Positions 1-11,229 of a stretch of DNA of 64,000 nucleotides are shown in pieces. How positions within the stretch are numbered: position 1 is the stretch's first letter; each line of letters starts with the position of its first letter. The stretch comes from Leptodontidium sp. MPI-SDFR-AT-0119 (lineage: Eukaryota > Ascomycota > Leotiomycetes > Helotiales > Leptodontidiaceae). Under the pieces are notes generated by a model, which was given only the letters and a program-made list of their open reading frames with translations, ran no database searches and was not told the DNA's origin. The stretch lies in NCBI GenBank assembly GCA_020726505.1, contig JAHLEZ010000017.1, positions 434,001 to 498,000 on the forward strand, in the 5' to 3' direction. The translations under genes and the position numbers were made by a program.

Positions 1-825
1 TGTGGATCGAGCAGATGCAGCTCGTTTTCTTGCAAAAAAAGTCATTAGCGAATGATCGAAGATGAAATAACTAATCGTGTATTCACCTGTTCGAGAGTTC
101 TGGATCTCCTGCCTTAGCCGTTTGAACGCGTGCTCTCTCCCTTCGCCATAGATGAGCGGCAAATAAATGCCGAACATGCCCAAGAGCGAGTACGCCTTGT
201 CTTCTTCGCGCGTCGTCTGTCGATTTTTTGCCCACGACAATCGCTCATCGACTCCGAATTGAGACAGAGGAATTCCTTCAAGTGCTGAAATTGGAATCCC
301 CGTTATCTCATGGATGTGTCGCTTTAGATTTTCCTTGTCTCCCAGTCGCTCGTCATATCGGGAGAAGAATTCAACTGAAGTTGGAGCGAGGAGTTCTTGA
401 AGGGTCCACCCCCGCGTGAACCACTTGCTTTCCCGAAAAGCTGGTTCCCAGGGCACCAGGTGAGATTTGTTGTCAGTGTTGGAGGTAGATCCCGGAACAT
501 CTGATAAATAGACGTAGCATTTAGCAGCATCGCGGTACCAGCAAAACATTGAGTTGATGGCCTCTGCAAGCTCAGTATTGTTCGTTTTGTCGATGCAACA
601 TGTATCAACCCAGAAGTATTGTATACCATCCCGGCCAGCCTGTTCTCCGCAGAACCGGATCTTCTTGTAACCAGCTTTGTTCTTGCCCGTACCATCTATC
701 AAGTCTTTGAAGGTAACCTCCTCGGCTTCCCATCTGTGCGAAAGTATAGCATATCGGGGGATTTTCTCGCCCAAATCCTCGGTCAGGCTGAACCCGCCAT
801 CATTGTTTGCTTCCAGAAACCGCAT
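1..825 (-). CDS. HET-domain protein, probably HET-NACHT STAND receptor (3' end beyond window)
   Basis: Starts at ATG 825 and stays open to the window edge. The HET (heterokaryon incompatibility) signature is clear: AILSHRW at residues 26-32, WVDTCCIDK at 72-80, RGWTLQELLAP at about 138-148, then a SWAKNRQTTREEDKAYSLLG segment. HET domains trigger vegetative-incompatibility cell death. A likely intron lies at 29..86 (donor GTGAAT, branch GCTAATGAC, acceptor GCAAG). Removing it gives an exon continuing ENELHLLDP, which resembles the HLxxTDPxDD linker that joins HET to NACHT in Podospora HET-E/D-type NLRs, so a NACHT domain probably follows outside the window. Without splicing the frame also stays open, so the intron is inferred. 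The HET assignment is firm; the NACHT part is inference. Confidence 0.88.
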   Translation of the reverse strand, partial: MRFLEANNDGGFSLTEDLGEKIPRYAILSHRWEAEEVTFKDLIDGTGKNKAGYKKIRFCGEQAGRDGIQYFWVDTCCIDKTNNTELAEAINSMFCWYRDAAKCYVYLSDVPGSTSNTDNKSHLVPWEPAFRESKWFTRGWTLQELLAPTSVEFFSRYDERLGDKENLKRHIHEITGIPISALEGIPLSQFGVDERLSWAKNRQTTREEDKAYSLLGMFGIYLPLIYGEGREHAFKRLRQEIQNSRTGEYTISYFIFDHSLMTFFARKRAASARST

Positions 826-2133
826 TATTCGATTAGATTTGAAAGGCCTGAAGGGAAGGAATTCTCGGCGAATATTAAGCCACCAAGTCGGTATGTATAT
901 AAACTTGCTTATTGAGTTGGGAGAGGAGGTGGGATCTCACATCGACTGAGCTGGATGGCAGCCTCATTGGCAACAGCATCGCCGTCCATCACTGCGAACG
1001 CGCGAAACCAGCCAATCGCCAACCGGTTTACTGCAGGACATCATGAGCTGGCTGTCTAGACCATGCCACACTCATACGCAATGGAACCTTGATTTGTTGA
1101 TATCGTTGATGGCGTACCCTCACAGAATAGCAAAAGGAGAAAAGGAAAGAATAATAAGCCCAACTTAAAAGTGAACTAACACACCAGACAGGGGCGATTA
1201 GGTAGCGCTTTTGGATGTCGGTATTCTCGGCCAAGAATGGCTGATGGTCTGTGCTCAGAATCTTTTTGGGGTGCGGAATGGCGAAACCGATTTTGCATGC
1301 GACTGTACAAACCACTATCAAGTCCAATAAATTATTACCTATCTGGCCGCATAATCTTTCATCTGCATATATGCATGCAACCACGCATGCATACCTACAG
1401 TACATGCATACATGCATTTGACGGCGCAAGCCCGCTTCTGCACTGCAAGTCAGTCAAGTATGCGATGCGAAAAGGAAATAGCGGTAAGAGGAAATATCTA
1501 TTGGTCGATTTTCTCGTTTGTCCGAAGGCAGCTATGTACCACCAGTACACTATTTGTCCTTCCCTTCCTATCCAAGCTCAGGACCTCGAGGTATGACTGG
1601 TTTCAACGAGCAGGAGCACATGCGAATTGGTTTTGAGGGTCCATGAGGCTACTTTCCGTACTTTCTCTACATCCCCTTCTCATCCAGTGACAAGTGACTA
1701 GATTCACCAGTGTTTATTTCCTGCCATGGAGGAACGACCACCACTTTCGCATTTCACACCCCTTCAATATCAAACAAATTTCAAACAGTAATATAAAAAG
1801 ACTTTCCGACCAAATCCCCATTTTTCTCTCCTTTTTTTTCACGCTCACGAGATAGATACCCACTTATACCCACTTCAGCACTTTAGCATCCCCCCACTTT
1901 CTCAAACTCTAAAAAAATCTCACGATGCCTGCCCTACCTAAATATCCACCTTCCATACTCTACCTACTCTACTCCACCACACAGTACATTAGGTACATTA
2001 ATTACCATTACCGAGATCCCGAGAGTGGAGAACCCACCTCACCCAAAGCGTCGGGCAAGCCGGGTAAGGTTGCTTCTGGAACTTCTGGAACTTCTACGGA
2101 GTACAGCACCCGTCCAGTAGGTAGAGTACGGAG
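826..2133. other. Intergenic, no supported gene
   Basis: No convincing coding frame on either strand. A cluster of overlapping TGCATGCA/ATGCAT words lies at about 1366-1416. The segment 1730-1920 is pyrimidine- and A-rich, like fungal promoter or UTR DNA, but no gene follows it. Confidence 0.5.
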
Positions 2134-2257
2134 GTACGAAAGGCGGTTTTCCAGTGGGTCTCGTCACCCCTTGTACGGCAGTAAGGTAATTCTTCCAATC
2201 TACAATCTGAAATTCTAGAATTTTCTCCACAAGTTTCCTTATGTTAAGTCAGAAACT

Positions 2258-2288
<31 letters not shown>

Positions 2289-2319
2289 GACGAGACCCAT
2301 TGGAAACCCCCTTTCGTAC
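2134..2319. repeat. Imperfect inverted repeat (36-37 bp arms) flanking a G30 run
   Basis: The left arm 2134..2170 begins GTACGAAAGG and ends GGGTCTCGTCACCCC. The right arm 2284..2319 is its reverse complement with about two substitutions and one gap. The arms are 113 bp apart. A run of 30 G at 2258..2287 abuts the inner edge of the right arm. This could be a small MITE-like element or a hairpin-forming locus. I see no target-site duplication beyond GTAC at the outer ends. Confidence 0.7.
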
Positions 2320-2386
2320 GAAAGGTACTTAAATTCTTAATATGCAGTGTGTTATTGGCTAAGTAGACGGTTCCGAGGTGGAGAAA

Positions 2387-2416
2387 GGAGATGGAGATGG
2401 AGATGGAGATGGAGAT
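2387..2416. repeat. Hexanucleotide microsatellite (GGAGAT)5
   Basis: Five perfect tandem copies of GGAGAT. It lies inside a non-coding stretch; the reading frame over it is low complexity (repeated GDGDGD) and is not accepted as a gene. Confidence 0.9.
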
Positions 2417-3931
2417 GTTTTCTTCCTTCCTTCCTTTAAGAGTAACGGTAATGCGGTTGAGGTGATATGCCGGGATGGGATGGGATGGAGGCAGGGGATG
2501 GAGACCCTCATCTATGGACTTCTCTTGTGGAGGGACGATTTATGGGACAGTGAGCTCTACTCTACGCTGCGGTATCTAGCAATGTCGTTGCCGAAACAAC
2601 CGTCTGGAACGGACGGGGATGTTAATGTAAACAGTAGGGGAAGGGAAAGGGGTCTGATCCCAAAGATACCTTTCAACTTCCACTTCCATTACACATTACA
2701 GGGGGATTACGATGTAGATCGATACCATCATATTCCATCTCATCTCATCTCATACTACTATTTCCCTCAAAACTAAACTATACCCAGATCTTCCAACGAG
2801 ACAAGACGGACGATGAAATAGGTGGTACGACAAGATCTGTATGTATAATCAAGTACGATGAACCAATCACCAAACGAGCTCGAAACTCGAAGCCATACAA
2901 TGCAAGTTCCCTTACTAGATGAATCAATCAGCACACCATGCAGGTAGGTAGGTAGCTTCCTTACTTTCTTCCAATCGGTTTGAAAAACGAATCCGATACG
3001 GTTTCCAGATTGTAAGTAGTAAGCGATAGGTACTGTAGGTTTTTACTTCGCCTTATCATAGATATCTACCCAGCTACCTACCAATGGTACTCCAACGCCA
3101 GTATCGAAATACAGTCCATTGGCTGCATTTCCCCCTGACGCATGGAAAGCAGCTCAGGTGTTAAAATTCCCCATCGGTTATGAACGAACGGTTTGTTTTG
3201 TTCGCCTCGTCTCTCACGTGTAGATACATGCACCACCAACTTGAAGCCTGACCATTCTTCCTCCCTCTTTTCTTGTTTCCTGCTATATATCAACGAAATA
3301 TCAATCTCTTCTTCTTCTCTTGTCCTACACCATTCTATTCTTGACTTTCTTTCTTTTACTACATTTCTACTGTACCAATTTCCTTGAAGAATCGCTGAAT
3401 CAGATGTTCGAATCTCAATTTCATCGGTTGCAAGCGCACCCATATGACTCATCTTGCTTCCAAGCATCTCACATGGCAAGTTGTCAACTGTGACTTGACT
3501 ACAGTACCACTTCAGTATTTCAATATCCCATATTCTTTGAAAATCCCCCGACTTCCCCTTAGTTCATTCTAATAATTGGCCACCAGTCCCAGGTTATCGA
3601 TACCCCCAAGCTCATTTACAACTCGTCCAAGGGGTAGAAAGCAACTAATGGCAAGTTTTGTTTCTGGACGAGAGATTTTCTACTCTTTATGTCTTTTTCT
3701 TCTTGACTAGCTGTCCAGTTAGGCCAATTTTTGTGCCAGGAACATCACCTTCAATTTCCATACAACCTTCCTCTGTCATCCAGTGCAGTATAGATACAGG
3801 TATACTGATACATCCCTAGCAAGGCAGGTTGCCACATGCCACACCAAAGTCATTATAATATTCATTACAGTACCATTTTGGCCAACCAGCCAATTTTCCG
3901 CAACTCCAGCTCACTCGTTGAAACCTGATCA
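2417..3931. other. Intergenic, low-complexity, no supported gene
   Basis: Short open frames on both strands lack family resemblance and splice logic. The tract contains GGTA-rich and CT-rich stretches. The last 400 bases lie downstream of the ankyrin gene on the minus strand. Confidence 0.5.
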
Positions 3932-6004
3932 CTACCCATCATCATCACCATCATCATAATCACCATCCTCACCACCCATCAAAACATCAACACAATTCTG
4001 ATGCTGCTTTCTGAGCGCCAAATCCAACGGACTTCCCAACCACCCCGTCTTCACATTCGGATCCGCGCCCATATCCAACAAGATCCTCAGCACATAAACA
4101 TGGTCCTTCTCCACCGCAGCATGCAAAGCCGTGCCTCCCAAATCAGCATAAACACTATCTTCACTAGACAGCGCATCAATATCCAGACTCTCGATCTGAA
4201 GAAGTCGCGTCACGATCTCCGCATGGCCGTTCTTAGCCGCCAGCCAGAGCGTGCCTTTCGGACGGTTTGGATTAGCCCCAGCTTCGAGGAGTAAGTCGAC
4301 GAGTTCGAGAGAACCGTTTGACACCGCGACTTGGAGAGGGCATTGTCCTTTAAACGTGACGCCTGCGTCGGCGCCAGCTTCCTCCAGCAAGTAGCGAACG
4401 ACGTCTATCTTACCCAAGCCGCACGCAACAGATAGGGGTGTCTGGTCGTTGATGGCGTGGGCTCCGCTGACGTTGAAAGCGTTGATATCGATTTTGTGGT
4501 TGAAGTCTCCGTATCTCGCCAGGCATAACTTGAGCATCTCAAGGCTGTGGTTGCTGCGTGCCAGAGGACACCGAGTTTCCCTGGATCAGCACCGGCTTCG
4601 AGGAGTATTTTCACTAAACTTGGCCGGCCATGCTTGATGGCTGACATCAGAGGCGAAATCTCAAATCCACCGCCAGCATCGGGATCCGCTCCGAAGAAGA
4701 GGAAGGTCAGGACAATCTCTTCGTGGTTCAGATTTACGGCGTGTTGTAGAGGCGTGGTTCCGTCTGCAGCTTTGGATGTGACTTGGACTCCTTGCTGGAG
4801 GACTTGGAGAACCATCTTCTTGTTCCCCGATTTGGTTGCTGCGAATAGAGTGTCGATGGATATGTTGATGGGGATTCTCTTACGGCCGGGACTTGGACTT
4901 CTGGGTGGTTTTGGATGCTCACTTGCGAGACTTTTACCTTGGTTGGGAGTTGGTGGAGTCTGGATGGTTTGTGTTGATGGGGATTGCGCCGGCTCTTGCG
5001 TTTTCCTTGTGATTGAGCCGGATTTAGAACCCTCGGAGGGTAAGTCACCACCATCCTTTGTCAGTGGCTCATGCAGTGTCCCAGTGGTTGAAGGGGACTT
5101 GGAGCCTTCAATGGGCACGTTAATGCCACTTTCTGTCGAGCCGACATCTCTTGCTTGAATTCTATGTCCAGTAGGAAGAATAGACTCTTGGGAAGTCATC
5201 TCCGGCTCTGAAGTGGGCTGAGTCGGCGAAAGAACAATTTCAGGGACCGCCGCCGGCGGATTTGATCTTGGGTTGTCCGCTTCATCGATCCTAGACACAG
5301 GCGCGGGGCTGATCTGGATGCTGTTTGTTGTATTCAACTCAGGTATTTCCGCCGCGAGTTCATCACTTGTAGGAGTTGGGATATCAGATACAGCAGCCGC
5401 CGTATTAATGCTGATTTTTTCCAGACCTTGCTCCAAACACTTCATGAGATGATCCCTCTGGCCTCTACCTCAAAATCAGCAAGGCTGGCTCACATTACCT
5501 CAATCTACGTAAAACAGAAGGAGAAAGAAACAAGGAAAGAAAGACTTACACCAAGATAACCAAAAGCTCTAAGCTAAGCGCATTCTTCTGCCTCTCCAAA
5601 CTCCTCTGAATCTTAACAATATTCTTCTCCTCCCTCACCCACCTAAACTTTCGCCTAATACCCCTAATACCCACCGCCTTACCCCTACCCTCCAAATCCG
5701 AGAAGCTCTCAAACTTAAGCAAGACCTTCTGGAGATTGGCGATAGGCGTAGAGCAGCTCGTGATGGTAGTTTTCAAATTTGCCTTCGCGTGCGAGGAGTA
5801 CTGTATTCCCTTCGCCACGCTCTGGTTCAGTCTACTGGATGTCTGGAGGAGGACGGAAGAGAAGGCTTCGACGTCCGCATTGAGTGCTGTGACGGCGCCT
5901 TCGGCGTCCACGAAGCTCTCGCGAAGTTTGTTGAGGGATTTGCAGAGCTTGAGACAGAGGTCTGAGAGCCCGGCTAGGGCGGACACTGCTGCTACGACTT
6001 CCAT
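3932..6004 (-). pseudogene. STAND-type N-terminal domain / ankyrin-repeat protein, frameshifted
   Basis: The start is ATG 6004 (MEVVAAVSALAGLSDLCLKL), typical of the fungal N-terminal helical domain found on STAND/NLR-like proteins. Exon 1 is 5550..6004, the intron 5465..5549 (donor GTAAGT, branch TTGCTGAT, acceptor GTAG), and exon 2 starts at 5464, joining in phase. A Pro/Ser/Thr-rich linker (about residues 160-340) precedes ankyrin repeats (for example EIVLTFLFFGADPDAGG, LVKILLEAGADPG). Near 4566 the ankyrin frame breaks: LGVLWHAA runs into a wrong frame that stops at 4405, while the proper continuation (SLEMLKLCLARYGDFNH) is in another frame down to the stop at 3932. The break sits in GCAGCAACC, so a slippage indel is likely. 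No NACHT is present. This could be a real pseudogene or an assembly error; all other parts are coherent. Confidence 0.72.
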
Positions 6005-6793
6005 TTGAGTGACGATGTTGAATGTTGACGTTGACTTTAGATATGGATATGGATATGGAAGTGGCAACACAAGGCCCGGAGCTAGTAAATAACTAGGTTA
6101 CATGGTTAAAGCTTGGACTACGAACAGTAAGTGCTTCTCCGCCGTGGCTTGAATGCCCCGATGGCTTGCAGCGAGATGAGTTGGGCGGTCGTCTAAGTCA
6201 CGACACCTCATGGGAAACGCCTTACCCCACACAGCTTCATGGGGAAGTGTATGCTAGCTGTACTTAATGAGGATAAAACTCTGGGATTCGACTTGAGATA
6301 TATAGGCTTTCTCACGTTCCTATCAGCTGGCAGTGTACTGCTCAAACTCTTTAGAGCTAAGTGGTCAGGCTGGTTTATCTTCCAGTGTATTCAACGTCAA
6401 GTGGGATTCATAGTATGAAAGGCGAGGTAGAACAAACACGGAGGATATATCAGAGTTTGTATTCTTATTCTGCGTGACTGCCGACAAGATCCCCATAAAC
6501 GAGCAAGGTATGAAACGCGCATCAGAGAAGAATCCGTGAGCAAATCACCGTCAGTTCTCTCTGCTGAGCAAGAAAGAACATCGAAACCAACCCGTACATT
6601 TTACGGAAGCTTTCTTTTTTGCAATAATCAATGAGGCGCAGCTTAAACCCTACACTTCCACTTGACTTGTTTAGCCATCATCCGTCTTGTCTTCCTCGAC
6701 ATTGCACGTCAGAGCAACTGATGCATGACCAAGTACCTCCTCAATTTCTTGCCTTAGGTGGTGTAGCAGATGCAACTCCAAGGGCTCGTCGAT
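6005..6793. other. Intergenic, divergent/convergent spacer without supported gene
   Basis: This is the upstream region of the ankyrin gene, with repeated GGATAT words at about 6040-6060, followed by the 3' flank of the next minus-strand gene. I saw no coding signature. Confidence 0.45.
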
Positions 6794-7773
6794 TCAGGTA
6801 TTCGAAGTCCGCCGAAGTACTGTACGTTGTTCCACCGTCGTGAAGTCATCGCCAATGTAGAAGTGAAGAATGCTATCAATTCGAGGGCCACCTGTGTCTT
6901 TTGAGAAGTAGTATCTGACTTCGTGCTCGTATGACTTGATGAATATGCCACATGCGGTGACACTAGCATCCACATGTCCGCCTCTCTGCCATGGTTCAGC
7001 CCAAAGTTTTAAGGAATCTCGGCCTGAGTACCCCGAATCTTGCACCTGAACTTCGTCTCCACTGGCGCGATATATTCTTGCTTGCCCAATGGAAGGAGGA
7101 TGAAGGAGATGATGTCTTTCGAGAAAATGGCACCGTGGAGGGGTTGGTCGTCATTTAATGTCGGGGATATCGAGCTCTGAGTCGTAGCTGTGGATGGGGC
7201 GGGTCTTGTCGTATTCCATCCTGGAGGTGAATTTATCGGTGAGCCCCATCCTCCTGGTATGGATTGGCCACTCATAACACTCACGACTCCGCCTCGGCCT
7301 CCTCGGTTGACATGTAATAGAGGGTGGACAAATGTAACATAGCTCACTCGACCATCTTCGTCATAGCCCCAAGCACTGCCAGTGCGGTTCATGACGGTCT
7401 GCAACTCGGCCTTCACTTCTTCCCGGAGATATGGCCACCAGAATGGTAGCTTTGGCTCCTTCTTGGGGTAATTGAGGTTGTTGGGTCCTGCATACAATGG
7501 TCAGTGTCAACTCCGCAAGTTCGATCTTGTTCATCTACCAACCGCTGTCCAGACTTGGCACTCGGCCTCGTACTCAACCCAGGATCTATCCTTGCCGACC
7601 CAGTTGGGGTCTAGTTCAAGACAAACGTCGATGTCGAAAGTTCTTCTGATATGTTGATCGATTGCGAGTTCAGCAATGTCAACCAGTGCGTCTACGTCCT
7701 GCCAGGTGTACTCAAAACCAGTCGCTATGGCATAGCCGTTGAGCCGCTTTCGCCTCCACAGTTCGTCCCTCAT
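6794..7773 (-). pseudogene. Unknown fungal protein, frameshifted, 5' end uncertain
   Basis: I do not recognise the family. The first clear in-frame ATG is at 7773 (MRDELWRRKRLNGYAIATGF), but the open frame extends to about 7893 and an earlier exon is possible. A good intron at 7488..7538 (GTAGAT...TATGCAG) joins TAV-G to PNNLNYPKKEPKLPFWWPYL in phase. The second exon runs to VETKF and then leaves frame. About one base is missing near 7050, after which the frame VQVQDSGYSGRDSLKLW continues to the stop at 6794. The protein has a Trp-rich N-terminal part, a Gly/Ser/Pro-rich middle (about residues 130-190) and a C-terminal part ending TVLRRTSNT. No signal peptide or membrane segment is seen. Either one-base sequencing error or gene decay would explain the break. 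Confidence 0.5.
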
Positions 7774-7893
7774 CTTGCCTGGTGACTCTGGAGTCTGGTC
7801 GAATGTTAGGTGCTTTGTGGTGTCAATGGTGAAGGTAGAATGACGGCGATAAAAAGGTGGGGGATAATTTGTTGACGCGAACCTGGAAGTCAA

Positions 7894-9092
7894 TATTGGG
7901 GAATAGCGCTAACAGAATTAAGCGAAATAGTGACAACAAAAACAAGGTGAGCTTCACGGCGCACCACTATCATTGAGAAGCCCAAAGTGATTCCCCGTGA
8001 CCTCTGGCAATCATTTTCATATCTGAGGTCGATGCACAGGCGGGGAGCAGGTGGGTAACCCAAAGGATGACGCGCAAGTCTCATCATCACACTAGGATCA
8101 ACGATTGTTCCGTGAGCGGTTCAAGACTCGAAAACTCAATAATCCTTACGTTAAGCACTAGTCAACATCAGATTCCTCCAATGCCAGCATGGTTGGCAAG
8201 TAATGCTATTTGGATCGCTAGAAGGAAATTTTGACCCGGTAGACGGAAATGGGTCTTGAGGATTTGGGTGTTGAGTTCAGTGGCCATCCTGTTGTTGGTT
8301 TGGCCTGGGGATGGAAGAGTGACGGATTGTTTTAAAAGTAAAGAATATAAAATAAAAGAGATTTTGATGCAAACTCAATGTCATATCACTTAGAGGGACA
8401 TGAGATTCATGCTTCCCAATTGAGACAACTTCGCTTCGGTGAGGAAGTACGGCTCGCACTCTGGCACAGTCGCAATACTACAACACCAACTGGTTTCTTT
8501 CCTTCTGGGGGACCAAGGAGTCTAAAAAAAATCCAACTACCCTATACAGGGTTACATCTGAGTGGTCCTTCCAAAGGACGGGAAATGTTTTCCGGACCAC
8601 CTAATAGCAGGAGCTATTGAAGCTGCTGCAGCTCTTGGCAAAATCTCTACATCCTCAAGTCTCAACTACCCTACCATCCAGAACATTCAGAAGAACCAAT
8701 TATACATATTGAATCACAACCAGAACAGTAAAATTTGTTCCTGTAGATCTGATTACAAAAGGTACCAAAAATCTTTAACATCCCAGATGCAGATCTCCCG
8801 TCGGCATTTCACACCACTCTTTATTCCCGAAATCCTTATTGTAGTGTACGTGTACAATTCGCAGGGTATGTAGGAACTCTGGTATTAGTGGGGGAGCCGG
8901 GCTGACATCATCACTCCGAGCGAGCACTCTACCCCCGCCCAAGCACAGGTCAGCTTTGAAATAAACTCCTACTGCCTGGTGACCGAATCCTGTTGATTAT
9001 AAAGCAATGCAATTAGCCAATCTTTCAATCCACATAAAGTCCGATCTCTCTCTAGTCAGAAAACAAGCCAGTAGGCGCAAGAAAGAAAAAAG
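7894..9092. other. Intergenic, possible 5' exon of the minus-strand neighbour; otherwise nothing supported
   Basis: A minus-strand open frame from ATG 8087 reaches 7894 and could hold an upstream exon, but no good splice pair joins it. A short hairpin with 7-bp arms GTGGTCC/GGACCAC lies at 8562-8600. Nothing else is recognised. Confidence 0.4.
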
Positions 9093-9100
9093 TATAAATA
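9093..9100 (+). promoter_or_regulatory. TATA box of the glutathione transferase gene
   Basis: TATAAATA, with clean spacing to the downstream gene. A start site about 30 bp downstream would be near 9125, which is past the upstream in-frame ATG at 9108. This favours translation from ATG 9237. Confidence 0.55.
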
Positions 9101-9236
9101 ACGGCTCATGCGCTTCCTCTTCCGCTTCATTCTCCTCTCCTTCACACTCTTCATGTTCAACTCACCCCTCCGGAGAATCTACCAAACCTCCAAACAACTC
9201 GTCCAAATACCAATCCCTGCAACATCTATAAGCACC

Positions 9237-10143
9237 ATGTCGTCGTCCGAAAGACCAACCGGCCTAATCGCCAAGTCCGGCATCGAGCTCCTCACATTCG
9301 GCACGCCCAATGGCCACAAAGCGTCCATCATTCTCGAGGAACTGAAAGCCGCGTACGGAAAAGAGTATGTCTACCAGAGCATCAACATCATGCAGAACAT
9401 CCAAAAGGAGCCGTGGTACACGAAATATTCTCCCAACGGCCGCATCCCAGCCATTGTCGATCACGACCGTAACGACTTTTCTGTTTTTGAAGGCGCGGCC
9501 ATCTTGTCGTATCTGACTAGACATTATGACCCTGAGCATAAATTCAGTTTCGAGGATGCGGATGATCTGAGTCGTTGTGAGCAGTGGGTTGCTTGGCAGA
9601 CTGGTGGCTTGGTATGTTCCCCCCCCCCCCCCCCTCTTCTTTCCAGACAGGGTTATATATTATAAGTAGAAATAGAATTAGAATGTTTACCAACGCAATC
9701 AGGGCCCAATGCAAGGACAAGCCAACCACTTCTACCGCCTAGCCAAGGAGCGCATCCCGTACCCCACGCAGCGCTACGTCGGTGAGAGCGAGCGTCTCTA
9801 TGGCGTCCTGGACATCCAGCTCGCAGACCGTGATTACCTCGTCGGTCCCGGCAGAGGCAAGTACAGTATCGCCGATATTGCCAGTTTTGGCTGGGTCAAC
9901 GTTGCGTATTTCGCAGGCGTGGATCTCGCTAAGTTCCCGAATGTGGAGAGGTGGTGGAAGAGTATTGTTGTCAGACCGGCGGTTAAGAAGGGTTTGGCTG
10001 TGCCGGGTGAGAGTAGGATTGTCAATGAGGCTTATCAGAAGAGGTTGAAGGAGGAGGACGGGTTCAAGGAAGCGGAGGATAAATTGAAGGATCTGGGTGA
10101 CAAGGCCAAGGAGCAGTATAACTATAAGTTTGCTTCGCCTTAA
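9237..10143 (+). CDS. Glutathione S-transferase, Ure2p-like
   Basis: Conjugates glutathione to electrophiles (cytosolic detoxification, redox). Exons are 9237..9611 and 9703..10143; the intron 9612..9702 has donor GTATGT, a C16 run, and acceptor ATCAG. This gives 271 aa, usual for the family. The N-terminal thioredoxin-like fold shows TFGTPNGHKASIILEELK, then the cis-proline region YSPNGRIPAIVDHD and FEGAAILSYLTRHYD (Glu/Ala-Ile glutathione-binding segment). The all-helical C-terminal domain includes YSIADIASFGWVN, the conserved N-capping box. An in-frame upstream ATG at 9108 would add 43 residues beginning MRFLFRFILLSFTLFMF, a possible signal or targeting peptide, but the TATA box at 9093 argues against it. 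The Lys/Glu-rich tail ends YNYKFASP. Confidence 0.92.
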
Positions 10144-10386
10144 AGTGGAGGATGGATGGGATGGGAATGTAAGATGTACGAATATCGAAATACTGAATGC
10201 TGCAATTCGGAGTTAAACTAATGGTATGGAGTTTCTAAAAATGAAAAATCTCGTGATATGGTAAAGCTGTCCTCTGGAGAACAAAATCCTCGAAAGAGAA
10301 TCCAAGAACTACTCAGCTAGCTAGCTATGGATTGGGGGGAAATGTAGAAAACAGGTTCCCGCGCAGTAAATGACAGAATCCTGACC

Positions 10387-11229
10387 TCAGCAGTCAATTT
10401 GTAAAACGTTTACGTTGTATCCATCCGTGTCCCAGGCCTGGCCCCCAACCTGGTTTGTACTATGTCGTCCGTCGCTAACAAGATTTCCGGTGCATCTATT
10501 ACGGAGGTCTTGAGCATAATACGCCATGTACTCACATGATAAACCCTTCTTGTTAGGTGTCTAGAAGAAATAATCAGCTCCATCCCATTCGATATTCGCC
10601 AAAGAAAAGCAAAACGACGACTAAGTAGGAAAACAGAGGGAGAGGTTTCTTCTGATAGGGAAACTTACGACGCTACACAGTGTAATAGCACTATCCCACG
10701 AGCAAGAAATCCGAGAACAGGCATGTCCGTCAACCCAACACAAAGCTTTCACTTTCTTGAGATACGCAATGCCGATATCGATCTCGGCGTCTCTAGCACG
10801 TATCCAGTTCTGCCCTGGAACTGGGATACATTTCCAGTCTGACTTGCTTCTCTGATAATCATTCATTAACTTGCATACATTGAATACGAAATATTCTCAT
10901 CCTCATCCTTTTAGTCATGCTTATTTTAGATGTAGAAGAATGAATACCTTATCACGAGCCTCAACAGCAAACTCAGAAACTTCGTCTAATTCCATAAGGC
11001 TGAAATCAGGGTGTTCGGTAGCTAGTTGAGCGTAGATCTCCTGGATTGTTCCGGTGTGGTTGAGGATGCTGTCGCCAATAGTTCCGGTCATGTGGAGAGG
11101 AGTGAACTTGTAGCCTTTGTGTTCGTCTTGGGCCAGTTGGAGGTCTGCGGTAGATGAAGCGTTGGTTGGGGTGAGGGCTAGGAGGAAGATGGTTGCTACG
11201 AAGAGCAGGTATTGGGTTATGAAGAGCAT
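10387..11229 (-). CDS. Secreted eight-cysteine protein, paralogue A
   Basis: A predicted 212-aa secreted protein of unknown function. Exons are 10948..11229, 10669..10851 and 10387..10560, with introns 10852..10947 (weak donor GTATTC) and 10561..10668 (GTAAGT), all in phase. Residues 1-24 form a signal peptide (MLFITQYLLFVATIFLLALT). The conserved block LHMTGTIGDSILNHTGTI includes an N-glycosylation site. The C-terminal domain has eight cysteines, KxGIAYLKKVKALCW, HACSRISCSWDSAITLC and a final GGQAWDTDGYNVNV stretch ending in Cys as the last residue. It is close to the gene at 11958..12871 but lacks that gene's third intron. Similar CSRVSCSYNSAI domains occur in small secreted fungal proteins, some of them effector candidates; no activity is known to me. 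Confidence 0.85.

Noticed and set aside
436..452. GAAAAGCTGGTTCCCAG, partly like the island motif
   Set aside because: Only the ends agree and it lies in conserved HET coding sequence.
8562..8600. Short hairpin GTGGTCC/GGACCAC
   Set aside because: Seven-base arms at this spacing arise easily by chance; no gene end or RNA nearby.
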